In this document: positions 41,401 through 56,400 of the stretch, one piece after another | Position numbering within the stretch: position 1 is the first letter of the stretch | How the letters are laid out: every line of letters begins with the position of its first letter | Assembly: GCF_964355755.1 (NCBI RefSeq) | Contig: NC_092680.1 | Span: 7,541,001-7,605,000 of the forward strand | Direction of reading: 5' to 3' | From: Antedon mediterranea | Taxonomy: Eukaryota; Echinodermata; Crinoidea; Comatulida; Antedonidae | DNA: 64,000 nt | Notes under the pieces: model-generated | Told to the model about the DNA's origin: nothing | The model's database searches: none | The model's input: only the letters and a program-made list of their open reading frames with translations | Translations under genes and position numbers: made by a program

Positions 41401-44400
41401 GGAGCTTCACACTAACTTATTCTGGGTTCCGTACAAATGTGTGATAAAAAACATAGACCAGAGTTTTCTTCTTTTTCAGTGTGAACATACTTTAAGATTG
41501 ATATTGATATGTAGTGGCTGGAAAGGAGGCCAATCGGCGTCATAACGCATACCAACTGAAGAAGCTGACAGCTAGACGAAACTGTCTTAAAACGTAAGTT
41601 TATATTACTAGTTTACAATCAAGGAACTACATATCAATATACTATCAAAACCAAAGGAAATGTTTTCACTATTGATATTGATTGCTCTGTGGTGTAAGAC
41701 CGAACAATAAGTAAGTCCACAAACCTGCACTAGCAGTACTTCCAACAGTCATCTCAGTCTTCACAGAGGCTACTGTATCAGCAAGCGCTAAAAGGTGCAT
41801 TTGATCTAAACTGGTCAACCGTGGAAGACGGGTATGTGTAAGGTGGTTTGTCAAGAGTCTAGCCTGTGCAATCTCAAAGTGTGATGGATCACGCAACTTA
41901 GCAGAAATAGAGTTTGCTCTGTCTCGCTGATGAGTCTCTTCCCAACCTGAATGATCGTATTCATCAAGTTTTGGTGTTGAAAAGAGGTCGGAGTAATCAG
42001 TTGATTCTTCAGATTTTGAAACTCTCTTGCTACCAGATTCTGGTTTGGTTTTAGAGGTTTGCGATGAATCTGTCGAGTCTACTGCAATCAGAGCGTACAA
42101 CGGTAAAGGTGGGATAGCATTGATTTCTATGTAGTCCAGCTTCATTTTTTCTTCTTCTAGAGTAACTGGTTCTGTTGGACTTGTTGCAAGAGAAACCTGC
42201 CGCATCAACTTGCTCGACTGTTTCTCAGACTCTCCATCATCACCCTGCATGAGAGCTTTTCGTAGTTCATTCTCACCAGCAATACACCTAACAAGATGAG
42301 CAAGGATCGCCTTTACTCTCCTGATTTTCCCGCAGTTTAACAACTCCATCAACTGTTTTGGATGATACTGAGGGAGAACTGGTGATGCATTGTATGCCGT
42401 CTCAAATAAACCGCAATCCATTTCAACAGTTTCTTTATCATTGTCCAAGTCCATATTCAATTTTGATTCTTCATTGGCAAGCTCTGTCATGTCTGCATAA
42501 GATTTTTCTCTGTCCGTTTTACTCATCGGAAGTGTTTGAATATCAACTGACAAATTCATTCCATAAGAACTGGTTGCATTCTTTGATAGTGTACCAATTT
42601 TATTGCCCTCAATAGCCTTATGTTTATCCTCAGTTTTCCATTGAGAATACACATGCATTTCATTTTCTAAGCCAACGACTAAGATTCCAGCTCTGACCCA
42701 AGCCAGCATCTTAGAAAGTGGTGGTAATCCATCCACTGTTGACAGCTTGACGGTTCTGAACAATTGCCAAGTAGGTTTTACAATACCTTTGTGCAACAGA
42801 GAAGGACTAATGTTTGGCTTCACTCCAGGATGACTTGGATCTCCAGAAAAACTTCTAAAACGTCTTACATCTTCATCCTCTTGAACACAACCAAATGATT
42901 TTGCATAGATCAACACTTTTCCACCAACACCAACTGTTAGCATGTGCGAACCATCTTCTTTTGAAACCCAGGCAAGTTGTATTGGGGTAGCCTTTGTCTG
43001 TTTGGACCTAGTTTGAGCTCTACGAGGCCTCAAACTAGGCCCACACAAACCAAAATCATTGTCAAGTTCAACAAAATCGCTTACTTTTGAACTTCTTTTC
43101 ATGGTTTTGTAGCTGTTATTCCCCTCTGTTAAAATATCAGTGTTAAGTTTTGGCTCTGGTGTTGAAACCTCACTTAAATAGAGGGAGTCCTCTTTCAACC
43201 ACTCAGAACCTCCACTTGATTCAGATTCATAAATCACAACAGCTAGCTTCTTGTCAGAATTCTGCAATTCATAAGCACAAGCAAAGCGACCATTGTATGC
43301 AGAACTAACTGCTAAAGGTTTGCCTTGGATAATAACAGAGCTATCAGTCTTATCCTCTGTTTCCAACACCCATTCCATCCATGAGTAATATGCAGTAACA
43401 AATGGATTACTACTTTCCCTGTGAGCTTCTGTTTTCTGTCCAAAATCTGAATCTTCATAAAATCTTTGATCTGGGTCTCCCTCTTCCTGTACATCACACT
43501 TCCAAAATCGTACTTTACCATCAGAGCAAGCAGTGGAAAAAAGGTAGGGGGCACAACAGGAGGGGTAAATTGAGGAAGAACTAAGATGACCAGCAGCAGG
43601 TGCTGCACTGATGACCTCAACACCAGCTGGTAGTTCAAGTCTCTGACTACAAACTTTATGTGAGAAGATCTTCATTCTAGTGGAGCTCTGTGGATTTTGT
43701 GGGATGCTTTTGAAGTTTGTTGGACTGTTTCCTCTTGATGAGTCAGAAGAGGAGTCAAGAACAGGAATGTCATCGTCATCATCATCTTCAAATGTATTCC
43801 CTCGGTTAACTACAAGATATAATATAGAATCATTGAAAACTGATTGATTTATCAAAAATAGTGTTTTTTTCAATATTAAAGCTTTAAACTGATTTAAATA
43901 TATGTTTGGAATCAGTTCTAATGCTACTTTATTTACAGATTCTTCGTTTTTTTCAATTATTTTTAGATTTTTTTTTTATTATCAAAGACAAATTATTATT
44001 ATAATTATTATTATTTGGTGGCACTACTAACAGGGACTGAAGACACAAGTTGTAGGCACCATTGTCTAGGGTTCATTTGCCAAATGATAAATTAATTTGT
44101 GAATATTAACATTTTTTATGAAATTCCCACTGAAGCATGAACCATTCAATATATTTAATTTAATGGGACATTCATTATTAGAAAGTCAATGTACTTAATG
44201 CCAGGCCCAACATCACATAATATTCCCACAGAAAGTTAGATTAAAATTATTCTTGTGATATTACCGATAGCCTTGAGGCTATATTTGGAAAAATATGATG
44301 TATGAAATGTATTATAGGAGCAACATATTAATAAACTGCATTTAACACTACATGAGCTCCACATGGGTGGGGGATACAAGCGTTATACAAGTTTTCATTT

Positions 44401-47400
44401 GAAATTATATTAAGTGATCAAGTTTTCATTTTCAAATAAAGTTGTTATCATTATTTACCTATATAGATACAAATGTATTCATTATTATTTCACTAAAAAT
44501 CTAAGATATTGTAAGTCAACAGTATATTGCTGTATTATTTTATAAGCCATGGGGCATACATAGCCTACTTTCATCGAAGGTTAAATACAGTAATAACTGT
44601 TTAAAGTCCTTTAATCTTTGCAATGATAAGAAAATGTTCACCTTTTAGGTCAATAAAATGGTCTACAAATTTAATTGAAACTCACAATTATTGTTCTAGA
44701 AATTAATCATAATACAGATGAACTCCTGTTTTAATATTTTACAAAAAATAAAATGCATCTGCATAATGAAAGACTGTAAAGCTTCTAATAGTAACCTACA
44801 ATTCCATTTTCTGTGATTGTGTTTTTATAGTGGGTTACTATTAGAGCAGGAGGCATAATAATATCAAACATAAAAATATAAAACTAGACAAATAGGCCTG
44901 TTGTACATCCTAGTATTAATAGATTTATACTCTTTCACAAGTTTGTGGAAAATCTCGCGATTTCACAGAGGTCCCCTGATGAGAGGCCTGTTCTGTTCCC
45001 AGTTCTTACTGTACACAAGTGTATTGCCCTAAATCATATAGTAATCAAATAGCGTGAATCTACATTTACCCATCTATCACAGGGTTACGTATGTATGTAT
45101 AAAAACGTTTAATAAGTTTACAGATCAAACATAGTTACAATTAAGTTGTAACAAATTATTCGAAAAATTATTATGTGAAAAAAGTATTAGGATGGGTTAC
45201 TAATAGAGAGGAGGTTAATAATAGAGTAGTGACATACTATTGGAAGTTACAGATTGATACTTGTTGACATTTTTACTACCTGTATGTTTCTTGACTTCAG
45301 TGCCAAGGTGAATGTACCACATGTGGATGACAGAGATTCCTGACATCTTCCTTTCCACGACCACAAGAAAAAACTGCTCCTCAAACATGTTTGGTTGTGG
45401 TAGATTGTAACTGGGTGATGTATCATGCAGATTGCCACATATAAACTGATGTTGGAATGCATGCATTAATTGCACATTCTGCCAATTCTATGGAAACCAA
45501 ATGCCAGACAATCAATGATCTCATCTTACACAGATTGACATAAAATTAGCTATACTATAAATGAAGATCTCATTGTTGAATAATAAACTTATAAAAGCAC
45601 AGGCGAGAGGGTCTTTTTTATTTATTTCTTCTGGTCGACTTTTTCAGAAGAAGGTCCAGTATATTTTCACCTTTTTTACAGAAGGTGACCCCAAACAGCT
45701 GACAATCAAGGCGCCCTCTTGAGTTATGATAAGTGTCTGTTTGTAACAGTGGCTGTGTGTATACTAGTACACTGGGGTAACCCTCTACTGGTCTCGATAG
45801 ATTAACTAGGTACACAGGACCTATGTTTTGTAGTCCATATCCGAGAAGACTTGTTCTATCACCAGAACCATGGAGCAAGTAAACCCTTGCCGATGTTAAT
45901 ATGGCAAGGTATTTAATACGGTTCCACTGTCTCAACCGCTTGGCCACTCACTTGCTGGACATGACTATTATCATAACACTGGAAGACAATTGAAGAGTGA
46001 ACAAGCTAAATAATAAGAAAAGAGTGTGTAAACATAAAAGTAAGGTATTAGCAATATACCTGTTTTGCATTGTTAAGCTTGTTAAGTTCAATGATACAAC
46101 CAGGTCTTGATGTTGATTGAAGACTAATCACATTTAAACCATCAGCATTCTTTATTAGGTCAGGATTTAACACCGTGCTCAGTGGTGAACTGCTGCTTAA
46201 GTAACCCTGCATAGAAAACACACAAATAATTTAGCACACAATGTATCAAAGAATGAAATTACTGATTTTCTATTATAAACACTACTGGGGAAAATTAAAA
46301 ACTCAAATTAGAGAGCGCTATAAACAATTACAACAACAATTATTCATGAAAATGCAATTAAACAATACTGTCTTCCAGAAGGGCCTAGTAAGAGTTGTTC
46401 AGAAAATATATTTATTTTTAGCAAACTGAAAATACAGTAAGGATATGAAAAAATTATTTTAGGCTGAAATTGATTACCTCAAATTGATCACTATTTGGAG
46501 AAACTTCAGCCAATAATGTTCTAGCATCTATGACAGACTGAAAGACACGTAGCGTGTACCCATCTGATGCAACAAAACAAGCGCTAGGGGAGTTAGATGA
46601 AAGACCAAGGCAGGAGCTTGGCAGAAGACATGGAAGCCAAGCTATATGAGAGAAAGCATTCAAGAAAGGAGAGTTGATGCGTGCCAACTCCATTACACCA
46701 CCAGACTTTGATAGCGGTCCAACAGGGAAGACTCTCCAAAGAATCAGCTCACTGCACAATCCAGTCGGAGCGCTCATGTCAGGCCAGTTCATCTCACTGT
46801 TAAGCTTCTCCATAAGAGCATCAGGTACAACTACTTCGTCGCTATCAAAGTTATCGCGACTTGCGCCCTCAAGTGTTGAGTTGTAAAGAGCAGACAACCT
46901 TGTGTGTTCAGACTCCGAGAGTATGCTCTTTCCAAATAAGCTTATTGAGCTTGATCTTCTCATAAGTGATGTTCTACGAGCGGTCATTGACCCACGCCTT
47001 GTGTGACCTTGCATAATCTCAGGGTCCACTTCAACTTGTGGCAGATTATGATGCGACGTTGTTAATAACAGTGGCAGTATTGGATGACACTGTAAATCAT
47101 TTAAACGGAAACGATGTCCGCAACAGCGCGATTTATGAGACACACTAAGCACAGTCTGAAACTTGGAAGTTTCTGCAAAGCTAATTTCCCATTGATTTAA
47201 AGTACCATTTATATGCTTTGACAGCATGCTAACCTTAGGTGTAAATGCATAAATGTTAACACCGGGTGGAAGTTGACCAAGTCGCTGTGAAAAGCTATAA
47301 CTTGGAGTCATGCCAGGTGTCTCAACAGTTCTTTTATTGGCTCTTGGATCAACGACAAGATTTGACCTATACATTACAATATTGCTACACAAAGTTGTTG

Positions 47401-50400
47401 CATCACCGACTGGAAATGCGAGTGGTATCCTGCATGAGAAACTGACTTGCGCTTGCCGGTGTGTACCTGGAGAGGTTTCATCGAGGAAGTCAACCAGCCA
47501 CAGTAGAAATGATCCATCAACAGGATGGATAGCAAAGAGCATGTCCGATGCTTTGTACCAGTCTCGCATTAAGCAATCTAATCTTTTTTGAAGGTCTTCC
47601 AATGAATTTGATACTGGTACTGGCGATTGGAATATTGCTACCGATGGCACATGTTTCATTTGGCCTCCTCCTGGCACCAGTGTGCTTGGTCTTTCTATTG
47701 ATATGTGTGGCAATGAAGAACCTGATGAGTCTGCATTGTCTAAAAGAACAAAACGTAAAAAATCATAATTTAATATTTATTATTATACAAGTACATAAAC
47801 GTATAGAATCATTATTACATAAGTCATAAACAAAGAACTCAAAAATGCAAATACGTCACAAAAGTTAGTTAAAGACCATCAGACACCACTGAAAGAGTCA
47901 TGTAAACGATTAGCATCTATCCAAAATGAATAGCGTAACAGATGCTGATGGAGTACTAATCTTAAACAGTTTCTTCCCAATTAAAAAGAAAACAAAATGT
48001 TGTTCTTTGGAATGAATGGATACAATATTACAACTGTTTTAAAACACATGGACTGGATGAATGCGACTGAATGAGGCAGGGGTCAACGTAGATGAACCAG
48101 TACAGCAGGGAACCCCTACTCTTCTGGAAAAACCACTGGTTCACAAGTAAGATGTGGACCTCCATTTGATATTCAAGAAGACTTGGTTGTAGAGTGTAGC
48201 AGTGTCCCCACCTTAATCGCTTGGCATTCGACTGGACTAATTTTGGGTAAATTTAATAACTATAAATATGCTACCTAAAATTTCTATTTTGAAAGAATAT
48301 TTTAGATTTTTAATGTATAGAATAAAGTCAATTTTAAATTCAAGAAACCATTGACGTAAAAATCTTAAAATAAATCATATTTGAACTGGCTAAACATTAT
48401 TTATATCACAGATTCATACAAGTAGCAGCTCAAGTAGACTGTTTACATCACAGCCCATATTTTCTCTAATCACTTATTTTTTTTAATACTACATACCATG
48501 AATATTACATGTGAACATTATACAACATTCACCCTCAGGGGATAGTAATTCAAATGTATAGTACTAATGTAAAACAGTTCTAAACAATTTTATAGTATTC
48601 GGTTGCTACAATTTTAAAAAGAAATTATGCGATGCTGTTGTTTTAACAGTATGGTTCCATTTGCTTGAGTAATGTATGCCCTTTTTAGATGTATGTCCAC
48701 ATTACAAAAATTAAAAAAGCGTCTTGCTTTGTAATAGGTTGATATAGATTAAATATGGAAACACAAATAGAACCACTTTTACGGGGACACCTTCGGAACA
48801 GGGGTTGGTTTAAAATATATTGTCCCTAGTTCATGTTGGTGGGAAAGTGTTCCATAAGCAGTCTCCCCTTATGCTTGGTTCCCACTAGAACGCAACGACG
48901 TTAACGCAACATAAGCGTGTTGACCAATGACAAGCGACAGTTTGAATAATCCATTGCCTGTGATTGGTCAAATCACTTTCGTCGCGTTACGTCCTTGTGT
49001 TGCATCTCTAGTGAGAACCAAGCATTAATAGAGATGCTCCAAAAGAGAGTTCTACTATTTAAAAAAAATATTATTGAAGTATGTACAATAAATATGATTG
49101 GTTTAATTACTTTTAGAATTTAATTCATCTTCATCTACAGGTGGTGTTGGTGTCTCTTCTAAAAAAAAGAAAGAAAGAATATAAATCAGACTAACTTTTA
49201 GATATTCACTAACTTTTTATTTCTACAGAATAAACAACAATCTTGTCACCCACAAAGCCTAGGGTTACAGAAAAGCACTACAAAAAGCTAGATAGAATAC
49301 TAGAAACAAAACTACTCTACTACTTAAAGATGTATTGTCCCTCTGAAAATAATTCCTAACATTTTTGTTGTTGAATATGCCATTTTATTGTCACATTTAA
49401 ATAGTTGTCCACTTTGACCAAAAATTGGATCAAAAAGTTGAATTTAACCATTTATTTTGTTTATAAGTGAAAATAGTTTTTTTCCGATTTTTTTTATATG
49501 AAAGTGATTAACTTTATTAAAACTACAAAATAACCTATTTAAAGTCTGATTTAGTTAATCTTCATTTTTCATGTTGTTGAGGGACAATACATCTTTAATT
49601 GCACAATTTCATAGCATTTATTAATCTACCCTCATCAGCCGATGATGACTCCTCGCTGGATTGCTCTTTGAATACTCTTTCCTGTAAGCCTGGGTTTGTG
49701 TTTTGCTTTTCTTGTAAAATGGTCTCAGCAACTAGGGTAAGTTGTAACTCTTTGTTGTTTAGCCAGTTGACAACAAAATTAGGCGTTTTACTACCAGACA
49801 TTGAACTCAGGGCCGGTAATAATGGAATATCTATTTTGAAAAAATGAAAATTGTTTAGTAGCTAATTTTATGTGTTTATATTATAATAGTACTGTATTCA
49901 ATCATTCATTCATTATAACCTTTTCAACCTAACAGACATTGATTTTCTATTTTGGTAGAGAGAGGTGTATATCAAGGGACTTCATTTGTCTTCGTAAAAA
50001 ACAAAGAAATGTCGGTTGTCAGCAAATCCGATCAGAAAGATAATAACAATTTCCAGGTATAGATACTGCAGTAACTGGTAGTCTATTCAAAACTTTATTT
50101 CAGGTTCGAGAAAAGAGGAATATCTCAGGAGTGAAGTTTAAATGCTGCAACAAAATAGATAATACATAATGCATAAATTTCATAAATCATTATTAAAAGA
50201 AATATTTACCTGTATTAGGATTGATGGTAGATGCTATATGAAAATGCACAGGTAGAATACTATGACCATTTGTCTGTATGTTGTCTTGTAGAAAGTGGTG
50301 CATCTCATGCCCCTTATCATGACTTGGCAACGGTCCACTATTTGTATGTAACTGTTCATTTGATTTTTTTCTTTTTCTATATCGAACAAATTGAAAATAA

Positions 50401-53400
50401 ATTATTCAATATGTGTATCAACAAATTACAAAATGTTTCCACAAATATTACATATACACAAGATGTTCTAGTCTTTGGGAATTGAGTTGCTTTTGATCAT
50501 GAGAAAAATTCTTGAGATCTGACAGTGTTGGGACGCTGGATTCTGGAATCGGTACCTGAATATATACAAAAACAAAGCTACAACTCCATATAGTATATAT
50601 ATTGTAATTTAAAACCATCATTTAGTGCTTAACTGTTACTGTTGAACATGAAAAGTAGGTTTGGTATAAGAGGGATGTATGTTATGATAAGCCGAGGACC
50701 ACAGTATACTATTATTATTAACAAGGAAACAATTGTGGTAATTGGGTGGAACAACCAACACTCAAAACCACACTTTAAATCTCTTGAAAATTTGTAAGTA
50801 TTGCCGATTGCAGTAGAGAATTCAGAAATTCTACATAACAGAAAATATGTATACGAAATAATCAGATTGGTTTAGACTATATATTGAGCCAATTATTTTG
50901 AAACCTATGTTGTATTGACAAGATTTAATGGGATCGAAAAAACTGTCTGAGTAAATATTAATATCTATACTGTATGAATATAGTGTGGAGAATGGATATT
51001 CCACTGGGCTGGTGTATACATGCATCATATCTGCATGAAAACTATTCAAATATGGAGGTGGTTGTATTACAATAGTCATGTTAATTATTATCAAACTTAA
51101 GTGGCTTCAATCTTGAACACTATGTATTAAGTTGAGAAATTCAGAAAAAATTAATGACTAATTGATAGGTTCTAGTTTATGACTGATGATTGTTAATAAA
51201 AATAATGTACTTTTTAGTAACAATGTACTTCAGAAAGTAGGTTGTAAAGAACTTGTACATTATGATTTGAATGGGGAAGGGGGGGGGGGGGGGAAATGGA
51301 GAGGAGGGGGGGGGGGTGTAGGAGAATAATTCTCATGAAAGTGTTTAACATAATATTGCAGTCACTTACAAGTGAGGTATGGTAAGAAAAGAATGCCAAA
51401 ACTACTTAAACAAACTTAAAAATCATCATTATTGGAGGAAATTACATTTTGTATAAAAAGAAAAAAAAACAACAATGATTTATAATTTTTCCAAACCTGT
51501 GTTTTAAACTAATGTTAAAAGTTGGTTTCTTGATGTTAGAATGATGACGTCCGATTTCAAACATATTTCCGGTTTGACGCTGCGAGTTTTCTTCAAACAG
51601 GTTGAGATCTGGTAATAATGTTTCACACCATATACGACAGATATTATCACGACAAGAAGTCACTAAAATATTGGCCACAGAACCCCTGAAATGAGAAAAA
51701 AATGATTTCATAAGATTTCTTTATTTGCTTCTTTTACAGTCAACTCCAATACCAGATGAGAAACTCTAAAATCTGACTTTTTTTATGATGTTCAAAAGGT
51801 CCTAATTTTTTTTTCCTCCCATTAAAAACACATTTGGGATACCAGAATTTCTGGAAAACCACATTAGGATGTACAGTATTACAACCTTGATCTATCTTGC
51901 TTTAATACCCACTCCAAGAAAAAGCGCCACAAGAACTCTTAAAATTCAAGAATTCTATTCACATTTATTTAACCACGGAGGCTCAGATCAACTCATGGTT
52001 GACCTTGTGGCCGTACACATACAAAAATACAGATACAATTTAATAATCCTTAAATATTATTTACAGTGTATAAATATAATTGAGTTTATGTTTAAATGAT
52101 GTGTACATTGTTCCTAGTGTACTTTTAAAAACAATTAAAGTTTTTTTTAAATTCAGCCTTGATGAACTTGTGACCAAATGCTTATTACTAATTATGCTAT
52201 AATTTTAATATGACCCATTTTATTAAATTATTTATTTATTATTAATAAAGAAAAAACTAAATAAAAATGTCAATATATCAATTAAGATTTCAAAAAAAAA
52301 ATCTATTTTCTATTTCAACCATCGTTTTAATCTTTTAATAAAAGAAAATTGTCTAACAAAAGGTCAGATACGAGCAAGTATTAAATATTTATTGGCAAAA
52401 CTGGAAATGATGGCTTCGTGTTTATTTAAGTAATAACCACTGGCTAGCTTAGCCAATTGACTACTGCTGATAAACCAATATATACATAGAAATCAGGTCA
52501 CTTGAGAAAAATTTACACAAAAAATAAACTATGGAACAATTGCTAGTGTGATTCATGAGGTTATACTGCCGTCTTCACATCGCTGAATGACAAATAATTT
52601 CAATTCCTGAAAAGCTTTGATGATAATTACAGTTAGTAATATTAATTTTTAAAGCATAATCCTTAAAGTTGATAACATTTATTTGAGAAGAAATTTTAAA
52701 ATGTTTTTTTTTTTTGTGTTGAATATGCCATTTTAAATGTCACATAATCAGAAAAAAAATTGTAATTGAAAGAAAAAAATGTTGTCAGCCAATGGGTTTT
52801 TGGTTGAATTTAACCAATTATAATTGTTCGAAAACATTGCAACATGAACATGAAAGTGATTAACTTTATTAAAACTACAAAATAATCTATTCAAAGTCTG
52901 ATTTATTTATTCTTCATTTGTCATGTTTTTGGGGGACAATACATCTTTAATAAATTAATAACAGTTTGTGTATGCAGTTGATTTTAAACTTAAATTCAAA
53001 TTAAATTAAAAACCACTAAGATTGTTTTTAAAAGTGAGTTTTGAGGATATTTAGCTCAGACTTCTCGCTGTTTCTATAACAGTGCCTGTAGATCTTTTTG
53101 TGAGCAGTTGGAAGACTTAAGTGACCAGTCAAAAACACACAGCAAACGGAATGATAGTCAGTCAAACACAAAACTTTCTGATTTCATACAATGTTATACC
53201 TGTTTATGATTATATTATTAAATAAGAAATAAACTTTTACAAACGGAGATTGATAAACTGATAAATAAAATCAGAGATGTAATCATTTTGTGATATCAAT
53301 CAGGATGCATGATATGTGTTGATCAAATTGGAAATATTTAATTAAAAAATTACTAAATATTTTTAAATGCTTTCATTCGGAATCAACTACACCTATCAAA

Positions 53401-56400
53401 AATACTATGTACTTATTGAACCTTAAGTATTAATAGAAAAATGTACTACTATATTAATATTTTATACTCATAGTGACAAATATTATTATGATTATTTTAG
53501 TAGTTATCAATTTGCAAAAATTAAATTAATTGTCCTTAGTGCAAAATGTTGTCATCAACTGCCAAAAGATGTTCACATTGACATTTGATTCAATTTTGTT
53601 GTTTGACAAGTTTCAACAATGTAGGTAGCATTTGAAGCATGGATGTTTATATTTGTCTGGCAACTGTTCCAACATATAAATATTGCAATAGTATTAAACT
53701 ATAAAATGAAAGATATTTTCTCATGTATCATGTGACATTTTGAAATGGCTTTTTAAACTATCAGCTTCAAGTCCTATGAAAAAAATGACATAACAGATTG
53801 TGGGCTTGCTCTCTCATTACAAACTGACATACGTGAAACGACACAGTAGGATGTTGGAATTTCAAAGCTCTCATGCTTTCACTGGTATGGAAATTGAAAG
53901 GAATTGAACCAAAATGATTACCATGACTGGTCAATCACTGTGTTTCACAAAAAGGAATCTTATTCAGGCACTTTGTGAATTGGCATGCATAACAAAATTG
54001 GTAATTAAAGAAGAAAATATTTAAATGGAACCCGAATAAAAACCAGGCTTTTCGTGTGTCTTATAGAATAGTAACTTAAATCATGGAATGTACCATTATC
54101 TGACAGGGGTGTTTCATAAATTTGTATATATATTCGATTTGTAGCTCTCTTCTAAGAGAGAAAAGGCCAATGGGAGTTAATCCAGGTAAGCTATGCACAA
54201 AATAGACTGTAATGTTTACAATTTACTCCTATTGACACTTCACTATTTATCAATATAGTGGGCTATGTAAAGGTACGACATAACAATTATGCTACTGCAG
54301 TAACTACATGTTTTTACTGCAATAACGACAAAAAAATGATTTATTGCAATAAACAGTGCATATGATGATTAGCCAAAAAGATTACTAAATAATTATATAA
54401 AAAGATTAAAGTTGCAGTTAGAATCTTTTTAAAATTGTATAAACTTACTTTGGCATGTATTTACTTGTTTTTCTCCATGAGAATCCTGTGATGGCTCTTG
54501 GATGGGCAATGTAAACAAATGAATACTTTTCGTCGGAACATTCCATAACTGGATTGGCTACTGTTGAATTTAATGTGGCTTTTCTTGATCTGTGCCAAAT
54601 CTTGACAAGTCTGTCGGCCTGGAAAATGTAAAAACAATAACTTAATGGGGACATAGTTTTGGTACATTTTCCACTTAACACTCCTGAGGTCAAAATTCGC
54701 TCGCCTTGATGTCCGTCTTTTAGGTCTGAAACTACCTTTTGTCTATCCGTTTTTCCAATGCAGAAGACAAGTATACAAATAATGAATGTAAATAGGGGAA
54801 TATTTTTGAGTTGAAAAATGGACTGGTTTATTTAATGAATAAAAATATTCTATCCATTCCACAAATACAAAACACCTTATTAATAACAGATATATAACAC
54901 ACCATTGGAAATGTCAAATACTAGGATACAGTTCCATCAGAACAAGGCGCTCATTACTAAATGGCAGAGTAGAGGCGTTAGATCAGCGCATGCTGAAAGC
55001 GCAAAAGATCCTGAATATGCAATGTAGCACCATGTGAATGGGGAAGGTATGTAAACCAGCAAATCAAATGGCTAGGAAACAGGTGTGAGTTATAATACAG
55101 ATATTGACTGCTTAGAGGTTAAATATAAGATTTACATAGGCTATGTAATATAATATAATGTTACAAGTTTGAATAGATTCTCTATTGTATATCATCGGCC
55201 ATAATTGTACTACTTTAAAAGCAATTTCATTTTATTTTGATGGCTTTGTTTTAACTATACAGGCCAATTGCCATTAAAATGTATAGCACATTGCTAGGCA
55301 TTATGCCGTATGCATAGTATTAATACTAGTATGTGTACTTATCAGTGAATAAATTACAATATAGATCAATGTTTCACATATCTAAATCATAGAAAATATA
55401 CTTCACACGTAATTTACCTTTCCAGCAGAAGCAAAATATTGCCCATCTGGAGAAAACTTGAGATGATATACTGGAGTGGAGGTTCTAAAAAAATATACAA
55501 AATAGATATATTATCTTTCTTTGAAAATAGAACAATTAAAGATGTATTGTTCCCCAAAACATAAAATCAAAGGATGAATGAAATCAAAATTTGAATGGGC
55601 CATTTTGTAAACTTTCCTAAAAAAGAAATAAAAAAAAGTTAAATCATTATTTTTTTTCAATTATTCTCTTTTGTATAAAAAAAAAGGGTTATGTTGATGT
55701 TATATAAGCTATGTTTATTATTAGGGTGGGTCGAAACTCTTTTCCCTCCCCACCAAAAAAAACCTACAAATATTAGTTTGTGTAAACATCCTCTTATAAA
55801 ATGTAATCCTATAGCAACTTTTTCTACAAATGTTTAAAAGCACTACAACTGAATATCATGTAATATACATACTTGCATTGCCAAATACATTCCCACAATG
55901 CACCGTTGCTTTCAGATCCGCTTGCTGGTGAACCATCTGTTGCCTCACTATCTGGCGTTTTTTCTATTACCATGGCGCATGCCCACAATTGAATAGAATC
56001 ACTTCCCGTCAACAATTTAGAACCTAAATTGGAAAAAAAACATACCATGTCAAAATCTATACAGTATTTATTTGAATAAACGTCATTGTTTATAAAGGTT
56101 TTTAGAGGGGGGGGGGGGGATGTATCTGAAGGAGGCGTTTATTTTTTTTGGGTGTAATATGGTAACATGTATAATCAAATAAATACCCCCTAGATATGAA
56201 AAAATACAACACAATTAATATCGAGAAAGTGATAAAATACAGTAAAATAGTATCAAAATGCTTGATAAAATTGTAGATCAATCAATGAATTCTACTACAG
56301 ATGGAGTGAAAAGTTATAAAGACATTTTTCAATGCAGTATACCTATTTAGCAGAGGAATTCACTCTTTACATTAATAACTGGGATCTTTGATCTTTTAAT

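Noticed and set aside
50536..50555. Upstream acceptor for DMXL exon 7
   Set aside because: It shifts the frame and meets a TAG before any donor when entered in the phase left by exon 6.
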